In this document: positions 35,853-45,326 of the stretch, one piece after another
Layout: every line of letters starts with the position of its first letter
Position numbering within the stretch: position 1 is the first letter of the stretch
Origin: Ruminobacter sp.
GTDB lineage: Bacteria > Pseudomonadota > Gammaproteobacteria > Enterobacterales > Succinivibrionaceae
NCBI GenBank assembly: GCA_017940385.1
Contig: JAGAYS010000056.1
Span: 36,484-100,483 of the forward strand
Length of the DNA stretch: 64,000 bases
Direction of reading: 5' to 3'
The notes under the pieces: model-generated
What the model saw: only the letters and a program-made list of their open reading frames with translations
Database searches by the model: none
What the model was told of the DNA's origin: nothing
Position numbers and translations under genes: made by a program

Positions 35853-37344
35853 ACCCAATAGCCCCCAGTTTTTTTCTGATTTCAGATTCAAGTTCATGGG
35901 ACTTTTCAAATAAGCTGGACAATTCAGATGTGAGCCTAGTCATTTTTTGATCAAATGGCTCACCATCGTCTTCTTGCTCTTCTATTCCGACGTATCTACC
36001 TGGAGTTAAAATATAATCCTGTTTTGCAATTTCAGCGGTATCAACAACGGCACAAAATCCTTTTTCATTCTCCAACGAACCATCTGCAAAAGCGGTGTAC
36101 GTATCCGCCATTTTGTGGATTTCAGCATCTGTAAGTTCACGAAGTTTTCTAGTAACCATTATCCCCATCTTGCGAGCATCAATGAACAAAGTTTTTCCCC
36201 TTTGTTTTTTACTTTTATTTAAAAACCACAATGATGCTGGGATTTGTGTGGTGTAAAACAATTGAGAAGGTAGAGCAACTATACAATCAACCAAATCGGC
36301 ATTGATGATATTTTTTCTTATGTCTCCTTCGCCGCCAGTTTGGGAAGAAAGAGCTCCATTTGCCAAAACCAAGCCAATACGACCACCAGGAGCGAGATGG
36401 TAAATCATATGCTGAATCCAGGCGAAGTTCGCATTTCCTGTTGGAGGTACACCATACTGCCAACGAGCATCTCCATCTAGCTTTTCATTCCACCAAGGTG
36501 ACAAGTTAAAAGGAGGATTTGCCATAATATAATCAGCTCTCAACGTTGGATGCATATCAGATGAAAATGAATCATCAGCATACTCACCTAAATTGGGCTC
36601 TATTCCTCGAATAGCCAAATTCATCTGAGCTAATTTCCATGTGGTGGGATTTGAATCCTGACCGTATATTGAAATATTACTGATGTTTCCACTATGACTC
36701 TTGATAAACTTTGCGGACTGAACAAACATACCTCCAGAACCGCAGCACGGGTCATAAACACGACCTTTAAAAGGTTGCAGAATTTCAACTAATGTACGTA
36801 CGACACTTGAAGGAGTAAAAAACTCCCCACCTCGCTTGCCTTCTTGCTCTGCAAACATTTTTAAACAATATTCATAAGTGCGACCAAGAATATCTTTTTC
36901 GTCACCGTGCTCAATCATCTTAATGTTTGTAAAGAGGTCGACCACGTCTCCTAACCTTTTTTTATCAAGTTCTTTTCTTGCAAAATTCTTTGGTAAGATA
37001 TCCTTTAATCGCTTATTTTCCTTCTCAATAGCCCGCATTGCATCGTCAATAATAGTTCCGACTTGTTCATCATGAGCATGTTTGGAAATATCGCTCCAAC
37101 GAGCTCCTGCAGGTACGAAAAAAATCCCTTCTGAAGTGTATTCATCTATGTCTTCTTCGAAACCGTCACCTTCATCTACGAGTTCCTTATACTTTTCATC
37201 AAAGCTATCAGATATGTATTTTAGAAAGATCAGACCAAGAATAACGCTTTTATATTCTGATGCATCCAAATTTCCGCGTAGAACACAAGCCGCATCCCAT
37301 ATTGTTTTTTCGAAGCCAATATCAGCAGAATTTTTTTCAGTCAT
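35842..37344 (-). CDS. hsdM: HsdM, type I modification methyltransferase
   Basis: A 500-residue N6-adenine methyltransferase of type I systems. The N-terminal helical domain (1-140) is followed by the SAM-binding motif VYDPCCGSGGMFV (about 195-207) and the catalytic NPPF in ADYIMANPPFNLSPWW (about 278). The C-terminal region ends KKLGAIGYEI. HsdM with HsdS methylates the host site and with HsdR makes the restriction complex. It is the first gene of the operon, followed by a half hsdS with an 11-nt overlap. AT-rich DNA, frame intact. Confidence 0.97.
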   Translation of the reverse strand: MTEKNSADIGFEKTIWDAACVLRGNLDASEYKSVILGLIFLKYISDSFDEKYKELVDEGDGFEEDIDEYTSEGIFFVPAGARWSDISKHAHDEQVGTIIDDAMRAIEKENKRLKDILPKNFARKELDKKRLGDVVDLFTNIKMIEHGDEKDILGRTYEYCLKMFAEQEGKRGGEFFTPSSVVRTLVEILQPFKGRVYDPCCGSGGMFVQSAKFIKSHSGNISNISIYGQDSNPTTWKLAQMNLAIRGIEPNLGEYADDSFSSDMHPTLRADYIMANPPFNLSPWWNEKLDGDARWQYGVPPTGNANFAWIQHMIYHLAPGGRIGLVLANGALSSQTGGEGDIRKNIINADLVDCIVALPSQLFYTTQIPASLWFLNKSKKQRGKTLFIDARKMGIMVTRKLRELTDAEIHKMADTYTAFADGSLENEKGFCAVVDTAEIAKQDYILTPGRYVGIEEQEDDGEPFDQKMTRLTSELSSLFEKSHELESEIRKKLGAIGYEI

Positions 37345-37578
37345 GTTTTGTTGCCACCTATATTTAGTCCTACATGAACTACGCAGAGCACATGTTTACC
37401 ATTAAAGGAAAATTGTATTTATGAGAAGAAATTTAACCTAATTGATTATGTACCAACACATATTAACACACTGCCTCTATCAATTTTCGTGAAAGCAATC
37501 AATATGGATAAAGTTCATGTTATTATGTGCGATTTTTGACCGTTAATTTATCAGAGCACACATCATTAAATTAACTTT

Positions 37579-38031
37579 CTATTCTTCCTCCTCATCATCG
37601 TAATCATCTGATGTAAGCAAGACCTCCGGCACTTCCTCCATCATAGGAACAAGTCTTTTTATAAGAGCAAACAAATCCTTAAAATAATCGCCATCTATCT
37701 CAAATGTACGACGAACTCTAGTTTTGTCAGAATATGTGATAGTGAATTCAATTGGGCCGATATCTATAGCACGTATATCCAGTTTTTTTGCCAGTATCTC
37801 GGGAATCATTTGAACGATTTCTGCGTATGTCTCGTGAAAAATCTGATTATTGGTCTTATAGCTCCATTTAACCATCCCCAGGTGCGCTTCTGCTTCGGCT
37901 TGAAATTCGAATTGAGGAACATACTCATAAGCAATAGAATTTTCTGTAACTGTAACCTTGTTACAGGAAAATTTTGGATCGTCAAAGTAGCCAATATACC
38001 TTCTTATAACAATTCTAGTAATCGTCTTCAT
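37579..38031 (-). CDS. Unknown protein, acidic C-terminus
   Basis: A 150-residue soluble protein with alternating beta-strand-like segments (ITRIVIRRYIGYF, IEFTITYSDKTRVRRTFEIDGDYF) and a very acidic tail (SDDYDDEEEE). It lies 234 bp upstream of hsdM on the same strand and at the right border of the defence island. The start is preceded by AAGGTGAGTA. No family recognised. It might be an accessory protein of the restriction locus. Confidence 0.6.
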   Translation of the reverse strand: MKTITRIVIRRYIGYFDDPKFSCNKVTVTENSIAYEYVPQFEFQAEAEAHLGMVKWSYKTNNQIFHETYAEIVQMIPEILAKKLDIRAIDIGPIEFTITYSDKTRVRRTFEIDGDYFKDLFALIKRLVPMMEEVPEVLLTSDDYDDEEEE

Positions 38032-38709
38032 TACTCACCTTCCTATCTTTAACAGACACACGAAATCAATCTCAAAAATATTTTAACTTGTAATTTTTAA
38101 TACGAGCTACAGGATCGTATATAGCACATATAATTTTGAGTCGGAAACCACAAATTTCTCTACTTCAAAATTCACCTGCTTAGTGTTCTAAAATCACCCT
38201 AAATTCCTTAATAATTTAACATACATCACACTTTTGTAACATTTTCATTACTTTACAACACATTATAATTATTTGTTTTATATCTGATTTTGATAAAACA
38301 ATTAATAACCATTCAGCCTTCAAAGCCTTATAAAACAATGGAGAAATCGTTTTTCTGCATGTAAAATCGAACCTAATAATTATTGTTAAGTAGATCACGT
38401 ATTTTACCTATCAAGATACAGAGCAGACACCCTATAAGATGCCTGCTTTTTTAGTCTGAGGAGAATCGGGCTCCCGGATTATAAGCTTCTGACAACCGTA
38501 TTGAATACACAATTTCAGTACGTTTTTTTATTTTGCTTTTTTCGGGCCGCTGTTCTGCTTTCAGTAATTCGACCGTTCGCCTACGTAGGCTCATCGAGTT
38601 GCAAATTGATGAGTGCCTGGCTGAAACAGGCGATTAGATTGTAACCGTCCAGTGTCATGCACCACTGGTCACCTTCCGAAACGGGGAATTCCCCGAGAGG
38701 TGACCTCAA
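38032..38709. other. Right border of the defence island
   Basis: A 678-bp stretch without a confident gene. The AT-rich part ends near 38430 and GC-richer sequence resumes. A 60-codon minus-strand frame at 38216-38398 has no ribosome binding site. It also holds a weak hairpin followed by TTTTTT (38422-38452) that might end transcription, and short inverted repeats (for example CTCATC/GATGAG near 38590-38612). Confidence 0.4.
38667..38705 (+). promoter_or_regulatory. Nested hairpin hiding a ribosome binding site
   Basis: GGTCACCT (38667-38674) pairs with AGGTGACC (38698-38705), and the palindrome GGGGAATTCCCC lies inside. The right arm contains GAGAGGTGA, the ribosome binding site of the gene starting at 38710. 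The site is closed unless the outer stem opens, so translation may be controlled. Confidence 0.5.
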
Positions 38710-39048
38710 ATGTACACGAGACAAATTGGCCGCGATGGTTTTCTCCGCTCCGGTTTTCCGATTGGAGAAGCCGAAATGGCTAACAAGAATTCAATTTACG
38801 ACAAACTGAATAGGACATGGCACGAGGTGCCACCTAAAACTTACGCTGAGTACATGAAGTACTGCAGCAATTTCAGAAAGCGTCAGCAGAGAAACGGAAC
38901 CTGTATCTGTCCAAGACACCACGGGTGGATGTGTGACACCTTGTGTCACAAATGCGTTTACAGCAAACCGAACGAAATTACCGAGACTGATGCTTTCCCA
39001 AGTCCCGGAAGAGAAGAACCGTTCTTTAACAAAGTATCATACGTCTGA
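38710..39048 (+). CDS. Small Cys-rich protein, unknown
   Basis: A 112-residue protein, or about 90 residues if it starts at the second Met (ATG 38776, MANKNSIYDKLN). The part RNGTCICPRHHGWMCDTLCHKCVYSK (six Cys, two His) looks like a zinc-binding knuckle. A similar pattern CxCP..KxxxCDxxCxxCxxxxx precedes sigma-factor-like proteins in some phage-derived genes, from memory; no such partner follows here. Its leader has an RNA hairpin that covers the ribosome binding site. It lies between the defence island and the pullulanase and may be a relic or a regulatory peptide. Confidence 0.45.
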   Translation: MYTRQIGRDGFLRSGFPIGEAEMANKNSIYDKLNRTWHEVPPKTYAEYMKYCSNFRKRQQRNGTCICPRHHGWMCDTLCHKCVYSKPNEITETDAFPSPGREEPFFNKVSYV

Positions 39049-39244
39049 AGATGCATAAAGTATCTCTGTGTTTTTTGTTTGGTAGCTTAAATACCAGAAT
39101 ACTTTTGCCCCTTCTTCAATATCTACATTTCCAACAATTCCGTGATGAACCAAAAAAAGCCACGTACTTTGTTGTACATGGCTTTTATTCAATTTAGCTT
39201 ACTGTCTCTGACAGTTCTATGTATTTCCTTCTTTCCTCAGGGAA
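39049..39244. other. Convergent intergenic, transposase-like relic
   Basis: Between two convergent genes. On the minus strand a short frame (VHHGIVGNVDIEEGAKVFWY and onward, stop near 39042) looks like the tail of a decayed gene, and 39121-39151 matches 453-483 inverted (one mismatch). A terminator-like hairpin lies at 39155-39186. Confidence 0.45.
39155..39186 (-). terminator. Terminator hairpin of the pullulanase gene
   Basis: AAAAGCCACGTAC pairs with GTACATGGCTTTT over a 6-nt loop (one G-U type change). On the minus strand a T-run follows the stem, so it is a reasonable intrinsic terminator about 60 bp after the pullulanase stop. It is near-symmetric and may also work on the plus strand. 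Confidence 0.75.
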
Positions 39245-42200
39245 TTACTTGGCAAATACACAAACTGACCAAGGACCGGCACTGAGCTTACCATCAGTGA
39301 TATCGCAGGCATCGGCGTAGAGAATACCAGTATCAAGTGCAGATGCACCTTCAACATTACCTGCGTTGAATTCTCTGGTTTCAGGAGCAGCGTTAAGCAT
39401 TACGTAAAGCTCGTTATCAGTTGACTGATAACCTTCAGGTTTGGTTACCTTCATTACGATTAAACCAGGAACCTGTGATGAACCTACGTTCAGGAACTTA
39501 ACGTTCTCCTTAATAAGTTCAGCATCACCGAGGTATAACAGATTATGCTCCTTTCTGATTGTAGCAAAAGCTCTGTAGGTATCAGCCATCTTAGCCTTAA
39601 GTTCTGCACCTACATCACTGTTATACTCAGCAACTTCCTTGATTGCACCCCAGTCTGATTCATCCTTAGACTTGTTAACGATGGCACCAGGAATGAATTC
39701 ATTACCTTCGTCATCAGCATAGTTAACCTTGTTACTGAAATCACCGGTATTGTAGCTGTCGTTCTGGAAGTACTTGGTTCTCAGAAGATCTGAACCCTGC
39801 TGATCGAATACAGGAGACTGACCGAACATTGCGGTAGCAATTGCAATACCCTGCATCTTAGCCTTGTTTTTCATGGTGTTGTTCTTTTCAGCCTTATACA
39901 TGATAAGGTCAAACACGGCCTGGTTATCGTGCTTAGATACATAGTTAATGGTATTGATTGGAGAATCACCGTAACCGGCAATAGCACCCCAGTAGGAGAT
40001 GTCCTTACCTGCCTTAACTTCATCAGTATAGGTAAGTAATTCATAATCTCTTAAGTTACCTGCCATACTGATTCTGATAACGTCCTGCCAGTTAAGAGGA
40101 TGCATACCGTAGTCTGAATCGTTGGTAGCAGAAGCATCACATGAATAGCCAGGGTCTAATTCCTTACGCTTATCATTCATTTCAGTACAACGACCGGTTG
40201 CAAAGCCCTGAAGCTTGATAATGCTGTCACCGTGGTCGAATGGACCTGAACCTCTTACTGCGTCACGGATACGGTCATTGAATGTACCAATCAGAGTATC
40301 GTGCATGTTGATCTGGGTTGCGTTATTTTCGCCGCCAACAACGTTAGAAGCAGAACCTGCATCCCAGCCTTCACCAAAGAAGTACATTTCGTCATTATTG
40401 GTTCTGGTCTTAACATTGGCAAGAGTATCAACCATTACCTGCTTTGGAATGTATCCCATGAGGTCGAAACGGAATGAGTCAATCTTGTAATCCTGAGCCC
40501 AGGTAACAAGAGTATCTTCCATGAGCTTAGCAAACATCTTGTGTTCTGAAGCTGAGTCTGAACAGCAGGTATCAGCAAGAACGTTACCGGTTTCAGGATT
40601 CAGACGGTTGTAGTACCAAGGAACAATCTTATCAAGAACTGAAGATTCCTTTTCTACACCGGCGCCGTCAGTATGATTGTACACAACGTCAAGAATAACG
40701 TTCATGCCGTAGTCATTCTTGATTGAACTTACCATTTGACGGATTTCTCTGATACGGGCATACGGATCATCGATGGAACTTGCATATGATCCTTCAGGTA
40801 CCTGATAATGAACAGGATCGTACCCCCAGTTGAATGCGTCTTTATCCTTCACATAGTCATTAAGGAAGTTAGATACCTTGGCTTCATCGGTAGTATCGTC
40901 TTTAGATTCCTCAGCAAGGATCTCGTAAACAGATCTTGTAGTGTCACCGCAGACATTGATATAATCGGTTGAGGTTAATCCAAGTCTTTCACAGAACTCA
41001 GCACCTGAAATGAATTCATCCGCAACGTTGCCATTGATAACATCTTCAGCATTAATTGAAGCAATGTCATACATTGGTAACAGTTCCATATGGGTAACAC
41101 CGGCATCACTGAGTTTCTTCAGATGCTTACCTACATTGGAATTAGTTTCGGTAAGACCGAGATACTTACCCTGATGCTCATCAGATACACCCTTATCAGT
41201 ACCTACGGTTAAATCTCTGATATGAGATTCCGTGATAATCATTGAAGAGATGTCTGAGGCTGTCTTCTGTGAGTGAGGAGCCTCTAATGAATCCCAGCCT
41301 GTAGGCTTTGATATTGGAGAATCAAGGTCTACAACTGCTGAATTACCCTTAAGAAGGCTGAGAGAGTATGGGTCAGTTACCCAGAGATTCTCAATTTTTC
41401 TGGTTGCAGGATGGTAAACAGAAACTTCAAACTTGTATGCAGCTTTACCCTCAGCGTTGACATCTGATGAAGTAAATACCCATACACCGGTTTCCTCGTC
41501 ATAGGTCATGACGCCACCAACGTCGACGTCAAAATCGCCATCACCGGCATTTGGCCAAACATGAATTTTTACGCTCTGTGCGGTTGGAGCCCAAAGCTTA
41601 AAGGTTACACTGCCAGTGCCAATGGTTGTACCGAGGTCTTCAACCTGAACTGCCCTGTCAGCAAATAAATCATCAATAACCATTGCAGTCTGGATACGGG
41701 CTGCCTTCTTAACATTGTTTGAATCATCAAGACCGACTACAAGAGCTTCACCCTTGAGAATCTTCTTAGGATCAAATGATGCGTTATCCGGAATTCTGTA
41801 TGCCTGATAATCCTGAATGTTATAATTCTGCTTAGCAATTTCATCAGGTAAAGTTGTCTTTTCAAGATTGATGAATTCACCGTTTAACTGACCGTCAACA
41901 GGTTCGATGATACCGTCAGTCTTGAACTGAAGACGGGCATGTAAATCACCGCCGTTCTTCCATACAATGATATTTTTAGAAACCCAGTGAGCTGAAGCAT
42001 CGGTTGTATCGAAATCAGCCTGAGCATACATGTCATCAAAGGCTTCCTGACGGGAGAGTCTTGACTCAGCCTTATTGGTAGCAATACTGATTTCGTGGTC
42101 ATCGGCAGTCCATTTAAGCATCTGGTCGCCGTCATATACCTTGTTTAATTCTTTGTCTCTCAGAATAAAACCTGCACATCCGTCAGCATTCGGGTCACTT

Positions 42201-42619
42201 ACCTCAAACTCAAAAACAAGACCGTATTCATTCTGCTCAACCGGAGTAAGAGTCTGGTCATTCCAATCAGCTGATGTACCGATATCAGCAGAACAGCCGC
42301 CAGGCCAGCGATGAGCTGAGTATTCATTAAGATCCACGGCCGTACCACTTGTTTTTATTGAACCGCCTCTAGTACCTAACTGTTCATCCATAATCTGAAC
42401 AATTAACTTACCGCTCTTTGAAGGGAGTTCAGTTGATGGAGAAGTTAATCCGCCTGGAGATACAGTGTTGCCGGTAGATGTCTGAACCTTACTAGGGGCT
42501 GATGAGTCAAAGTTTGGAGATGGAGATGAAGATGATGAAGAGCCTCCGCAGGCTGCAGCAGCAAACATCACCATGGTAGGCATGGTGAGAATTGCAAGTT
42601 TCTTAACACTAAAACGCAT
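39245..42619 (-). CDS. pulA: PulA-type pullulanase, surface lipoprotein
   Basis: An 1124-residue debranching enzyme. A lipoprotein signal ends in the lipobox AAAC at Cys24, followed by a Ser-rich linker (26-70). An N-terminal starch-binding CBM41-like part comes next (LIVQIMDEQLGTRGG, with SAHRWPGG and TSADW), then a pullulanase N2/CBM48 region (TFKLWAPTAQSVKIHVWPNA). The catalytic GH13 barrel has DVVYNHT (about 643), FRFDLMGY with the Asp nucleophile (about 720), FFGEGWD with the Glu acid (about 750) and VSKHDNQ (about 895). It cuts alpha-1,6 links of pullulan, amylopectin and glycogen, probably from the cell surface. It is preceded by AAGGACTATTG. It stands alone between a defence island and a tra operon. 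Confidence 0.95.
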   Translation of the reverse strand: MRFSVKKLAILTMPTMVMFAAAACGGSSSSSSPSPNFDSSAPSKVQTSTGNTVSPGGLTSPSTELPSKSGKLIVQIMDEQLGTRGGSIKTSGTAVDLNEYSAHRWPGGCSADIGTSADWNDQTLTPVEQNEYGLVFEFEVSDPNADGCAGFILRDKELNKVYDGDQMLKWTADDHEISIATNKAESRLSRQEAFDDMYAQADFDTTDASAHWVSKNIIVWKNGGDLHARLQFKTDGIIEPVDGQLNGEFINLEKTTLPDEIAKQNYNIQDYQAYRIPDNASFDPKKILKGEALVVGLDDSNNVKKAARIQTAMVIDDLFADRAVQVEDLGTTIGTGSVTFKLWAPTAQSVKIHVWPNAGDGDFDVDVGGVMTYDEETGVWVFTSSDVNAEGKAAYKFEVSVYHPATRKIENLWVTDPYSLSLLKGNSAVVDLDSPISKPTGWDSLEAPHSQKTASDISSMIITESHIRDLTVGTDKGVSDEHQGKYLGLTETNSNVGKHLKKLSDAGVTHMELLPMYDIASINAEDVINGNVADEFISGAEFCERLGLTSTDYINVCGDTTRSVYEILAEESKDDTTDEAKVSNFLNDYVKDKDAFNWGYDPVHYQVPEGSYASSIDDPYARIREIRQMVSSIKNDYGMNVILDVVYNHTDGAGVEKESSVLDKIVPWYYNRLNPETGNVLADTCCSDSASEHKMFAKLMEDTLVTWAQDYKIDSFRFDLMGYIPKQVMVDTLANVKTRTNNDEMYFFGEGWDAGSASNVVGGENNATQINMHDTLIGTFNDRIRDAVRGSGPFDHGDSIIKLQGFATGRCTEMNDKRKELDPGYSCDASATNDSDYGMHPLNWQDVIRISMAGNLRDYELLTYTDEVKAGKDISYWGAIAGYGDSPINTINYVSKHDNQAVFDLIMYKAEKNNTMKNKAKMQGIAIATAMFGQSPVFDQQGSDLLRTKYFQNDSYNTGDFSNKVNYADDEGNEFIPGAIVNKSKDESDWGAIKEVAEYNSDVGAELKAKMADTYRAFATIRKEHNLLYLGDAELIKENVKFLNVGSSQVPGLIVMKVTKPEGYQSTDNELYVMLNAAPETREFNAGNVEGASALDTGILYADACDITDGKLSAGPWSVCVFAK

Positions 42620-42999
42620 TCAATAGTCCTTATAGTTACTTATTTTATATACTTCACATGAGTTTTATGTACTCATATGAGACTGAATTAGCGAAATTTG
42701 AGCATTTGTTTGAAAACGCTCGCACTTATTGTAGTGCAAGATTTGTGAAATACCACATACAAATGTTTTAAGGAAATCGTTTTTGCAACGTATCTCACAT
42801 TAAGTTTTTTACATGATTATCACAAATAAAAACTGTTTTTATTTTAAGCAGAAAATAAGCATTTTATATCTCTGAATTACCCCGTACTCATTTACGTTCA
42901 GAATCAAAAGTACATTTTTTATTCACTCAATTATCAAAGTAAAGTCCTGACACCTCCATCGCTCATGCTGAACGCGGTACATGACGGCGGATGCTTTCT
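42620..42999. other. Pullulanase promoter region and tra operon end
   Basis: 380 bp without a gene. It contains the palindrome CTCATATGAG (about 42674-42683) and an overlapping ATGAG/CTCAT inverted pair, an AAACGCTCGCAC word (a LacI-type-like half site), and AT-rich words with CRP-like TTTGTGATAATCATG on the minus strand. The pullulanase promoter is probably in the first 150 bp; no start is known. Confidence 0.45.
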
Positions 43000-43899
43000 C
43001 TATTTTCCGATTTCAGCAAGTCTTAACTTTATCTCACTGAGGTTGAGAAGCCCGTTAGACATCACCACGCTGTAACCGGAACCGTCGCGTTCGTCAGAAT
43101 CCACCGCAAGAAGCGCCGGTACCGAGGAGATACCGTAATAGGATGCAGCTGACGGTTCATGAATGTTGCTCACCGCCTTAAGATCATTAAGAATTATTCC
43201 GTCAAGACTGATGCCCACCACACTGAAGCCTTCGTCGGCAAGAATGTTTATTTCGGAAACTCCCTGTCTGCAGTACGGACAACCGCCCTGATAGACATAA
43301 ACAAGAATCACCCTGTTCCTGAGATCCGCAAGGACGGAGCCGACCTCCCGCTCCTCTTTCCTTTCCGCCTCTTCCCGAAGCTTCAGCGGTCTTACGGCTC
43401 CGCCCATTTCATCAAGCTCCGGACTGAGCATTACAAGCCTTCTCGACTCTGTCGCAAAATTTTCACTCTTGTTCATGGTCATCCTCTGCAGCGTAAAATA
43501 TCTAAGAACATTTACGGGAGACGGATTATCCACGGCGAGCTCCAGTGATTTAGGCAGAATTTCCTTAAGATCCTTCGCAAAAAGCGTTCCTCCAGGAGTT
43601 CTCGGAAGGCTTTCAATGTACCGATCCATGCTGTTTTCATCAATGTCTGCTACCTTTATGCTTCTGCCTGTAAAGTCCTGAGGTACGACAGTGTCAGTCT
43701 GATGCTCTTCCGGAGCTTTCTCCCTGATTACCGCCGTCGATTCCGGAGATTCCGCAGCTTCAATCTGTTCCTCCTCTACAGGTTCCTCATACCAGAACCA
43801 TCCCCTCTCGGAATCGGCCATAAACGCTTCCGATGCGGCCCGGGATGAAGCATACATACAGAGGAATAACGCAATGGCGGTTGCGGATTTTTTAATCAT
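43000..43899 (-). CDS. traF: TraF, periplasmic thioredoxin-like pilus assembly protein
   Basis: A 299-residue protein starting at ATG 43899, which overlaps the TraB stop by 8 nt; a longer frame uses a TTG at 43914. A signal peptide (MIKKSATAIALFLCMYASSRA) leads to the family-typical GWFWYEEPVEEE near residue 35. The C-terminal half is a thioredoxin fold with the active-site pair CPYC in YQGGCPYCRQGVSEI (near 208) and the cis-Pro SSVPALLAVD. F TraF itself lacks the Cys pair; forms with CxxC exist and are likely redox active. It helps TraH, TraU and others assemble. Last gene of the minus-strand tra operon. Confidence 0.88.
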   Translation of the reverse strand: MIKKSATAIALFLCMYASSRAASEAFMADSERGWFWYEEPVEEEQIEAAESPESTAVIREKAPEEHQTDTVVPQDFTGRSIKVADIDENSMDRYIESLPRTPGGTLFAKDLKEILPKSLELAVDNPSPVNVLRYFTLQRMTMNKSENFATESRRLVMLSPELDEMGGAVRPLKLREEAERKEEREVGSVLADLRNRVILVYVYQGGCPYCRQGVSEINILADEGFSVVGISLDGIILNDLKAVSNIHEPSAASYYGISSVPALLAVDSDERDGSGYSVVMSNGLLNLSEIKLRLAEIGK

Positions 43900-45262
43900 C
43901 AAGCGAATAATCAAAGCTCACGCCCTTTGTCAGAATCAGATCCACACGTCTTGCAGCATCAACCTCAAGCACCGGGAACATCTCCTCGGCAAGCTTGAGA
44001 TAGAAGGACGCAATCCTTTCAAGAGCCTTGGAGGAGCCGCTTACCGCGGCTCCCTGAAGGGCTCTTGAATTGTACACGCTCTGGTATTCCATGCTCCCGG
44101 AGGAGCCGGATGTATTTATCACCGGAACCGGCGAAACGTCAAAAGCACCTGCAAGCCCCTCCAGAAATCCCGCGGTAAGTGATCTGGCTATAAGCACGCC
44201 CTGCTTTGAGACAAGTCTGCCCCTGATGCCGGCCTTACCGTCCTCACCTGCCGCATATCCGTTAAGCGGCACCTCCAGTACCCTTCCGGATTCAGCCACA
44301 CAGTTAAGTGATTCGGTACGGAGATATACCCTTTCCGAACTCATGTCTCCAAAGCCTGCGGCAATGACGAAGCATTCCCTGAAATCAAAATTTCTGCCGT
44401 TGGGAAGGATGGCATTCCTGTCTATGTTTATGAGAACCGGAAACGGATCATTCCGGGCATTCTCCCTGGTCGGAGCATCAAGACCTGTCAGCAGAATACC
44501 GCTCATGACGGAGCCTGCGGGAATGTAGTATCCCCTGCCTCCGTTGCCGGGTGTTGCACCACCGGTCTCCGACTTCTTATCGGAGACCCTGGCAAAGCCT
44601 TCATCGGCAAGACTTCTGATGTGTCTTGCTCCGGGAATCCGGTCCCTCCGTCTGTCAGTTCCGTATCGCATACCGCCGTTATCCCCCGCAGAGTTTATGC
44701 GACGTTTTCCGGAACCGGCGGTTACAGATTCCGGCTTCACTGCTGAAGCTTCGGCATTATGCCCCGGGGTATAACCGTCAGTTCCCGGGGACTTTTGTCC
44801 TTTTGCGGCGAAGTCAGAGGAAGAAACATCACCGTCTGATGTCACGGCTCTTTTTCTCATATTCTGTATTTCCTTCGGCAGCAGTGATTTTATGAGCTTC
44901 AGTTCCTCACGAAGATTTCTTATCTCCTCGTTAGCCGCCGAATCTCCGTTTCCTTTGCCGGAGCTCTCCGCTCCCAGAAGTCCGGAGTTTTTACGGATAA
45001 GCTCAAGCTGATGCTTAAGACTTCCGATTTCTCTTGTCAGATTATTGTTTTCCGCATGAAGAAGTCTGATGTTTGCCGCCAGACTGTCCACTCCGACCTT
45101 TCTGGTATCAAAGTCAGTGAGCACGTGTCGCACCTCCTTTTCAGTCCGGTGTGAGTCCCTGTCCTCTTTAGGCCCCGTGAGAGCCACGGCAAGCATAACT
45201 GCTCCCATGCCGAGCCCCCACACCAGCCACTTTCTGTATTTAGGTGAAATTCTTTCAGCCAT
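43892..45262 (-). CDS. traB: TraB, T4SS inner-membrane channel protein
   Basis: A 456-residue VirB10-like protein. One membrane segment at about residues 12-29 (VWGLGMGAVMLAVALTGP) is followed by a coiled coil with IRLLHAENNNLTREIGSLKHQ (about 63-84), then a long low-complexity linker (120-220). The C-terminal beta-barrel part begins PAGSVMSGILLTGLDAPT near 250 and has the family wording GFGDMSSERVYLRTESLNCV. TraB bridges inner and outer membranes through TraK and TraV. It overlaps traF by 8 nt and is 64 bp after traK. Confidence 0.92.
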   Translation of the reverse strand: MAERISPKYRKWLVWGLGMGAVMLAVALTGPKEDRDSHRTEKEVRHVLTDFDTRKVGVDSLAANIRLLHAENNNLTREIGSLKHQLELIRKNSGLLGAESSGKGNGDSAANEEIRNLREELKLIKSLLPKEIQNMRKRAVTSDGDVSSSDFAAKGQKSPGTDGYTPGHNAEASAVKPESVTAGSGKRRINSAGDNGGMRYGTDRRRDRIPGARHIRSLADEGFARVSDKKSETGGATPGNGGRGYYIPAGSVMSGILLTGLDAPTRENARNDPFPVLINIDRNAILPNGRNFDFRECFVIAAGFGDMSSERVYLRTESLNCVAESGRVLEVPLNGYAAGEDGKAGIRGRLVSKQGVLIARSLTAGFLEGLAGAFDVSPVPVINTSGSSGSMEYQSVYNSRALQGAAVSGSSKALERIASFYLKLAEEMFPVLEVDAARRVDLILTKGVSFDYSLDD

Positions 45263-45326
45263 TACTTAAATCCCGTATCTCTCAATCCGTCACTTAATCC
45301 ACCTTTAAACCGCTTCACGGGAACGC

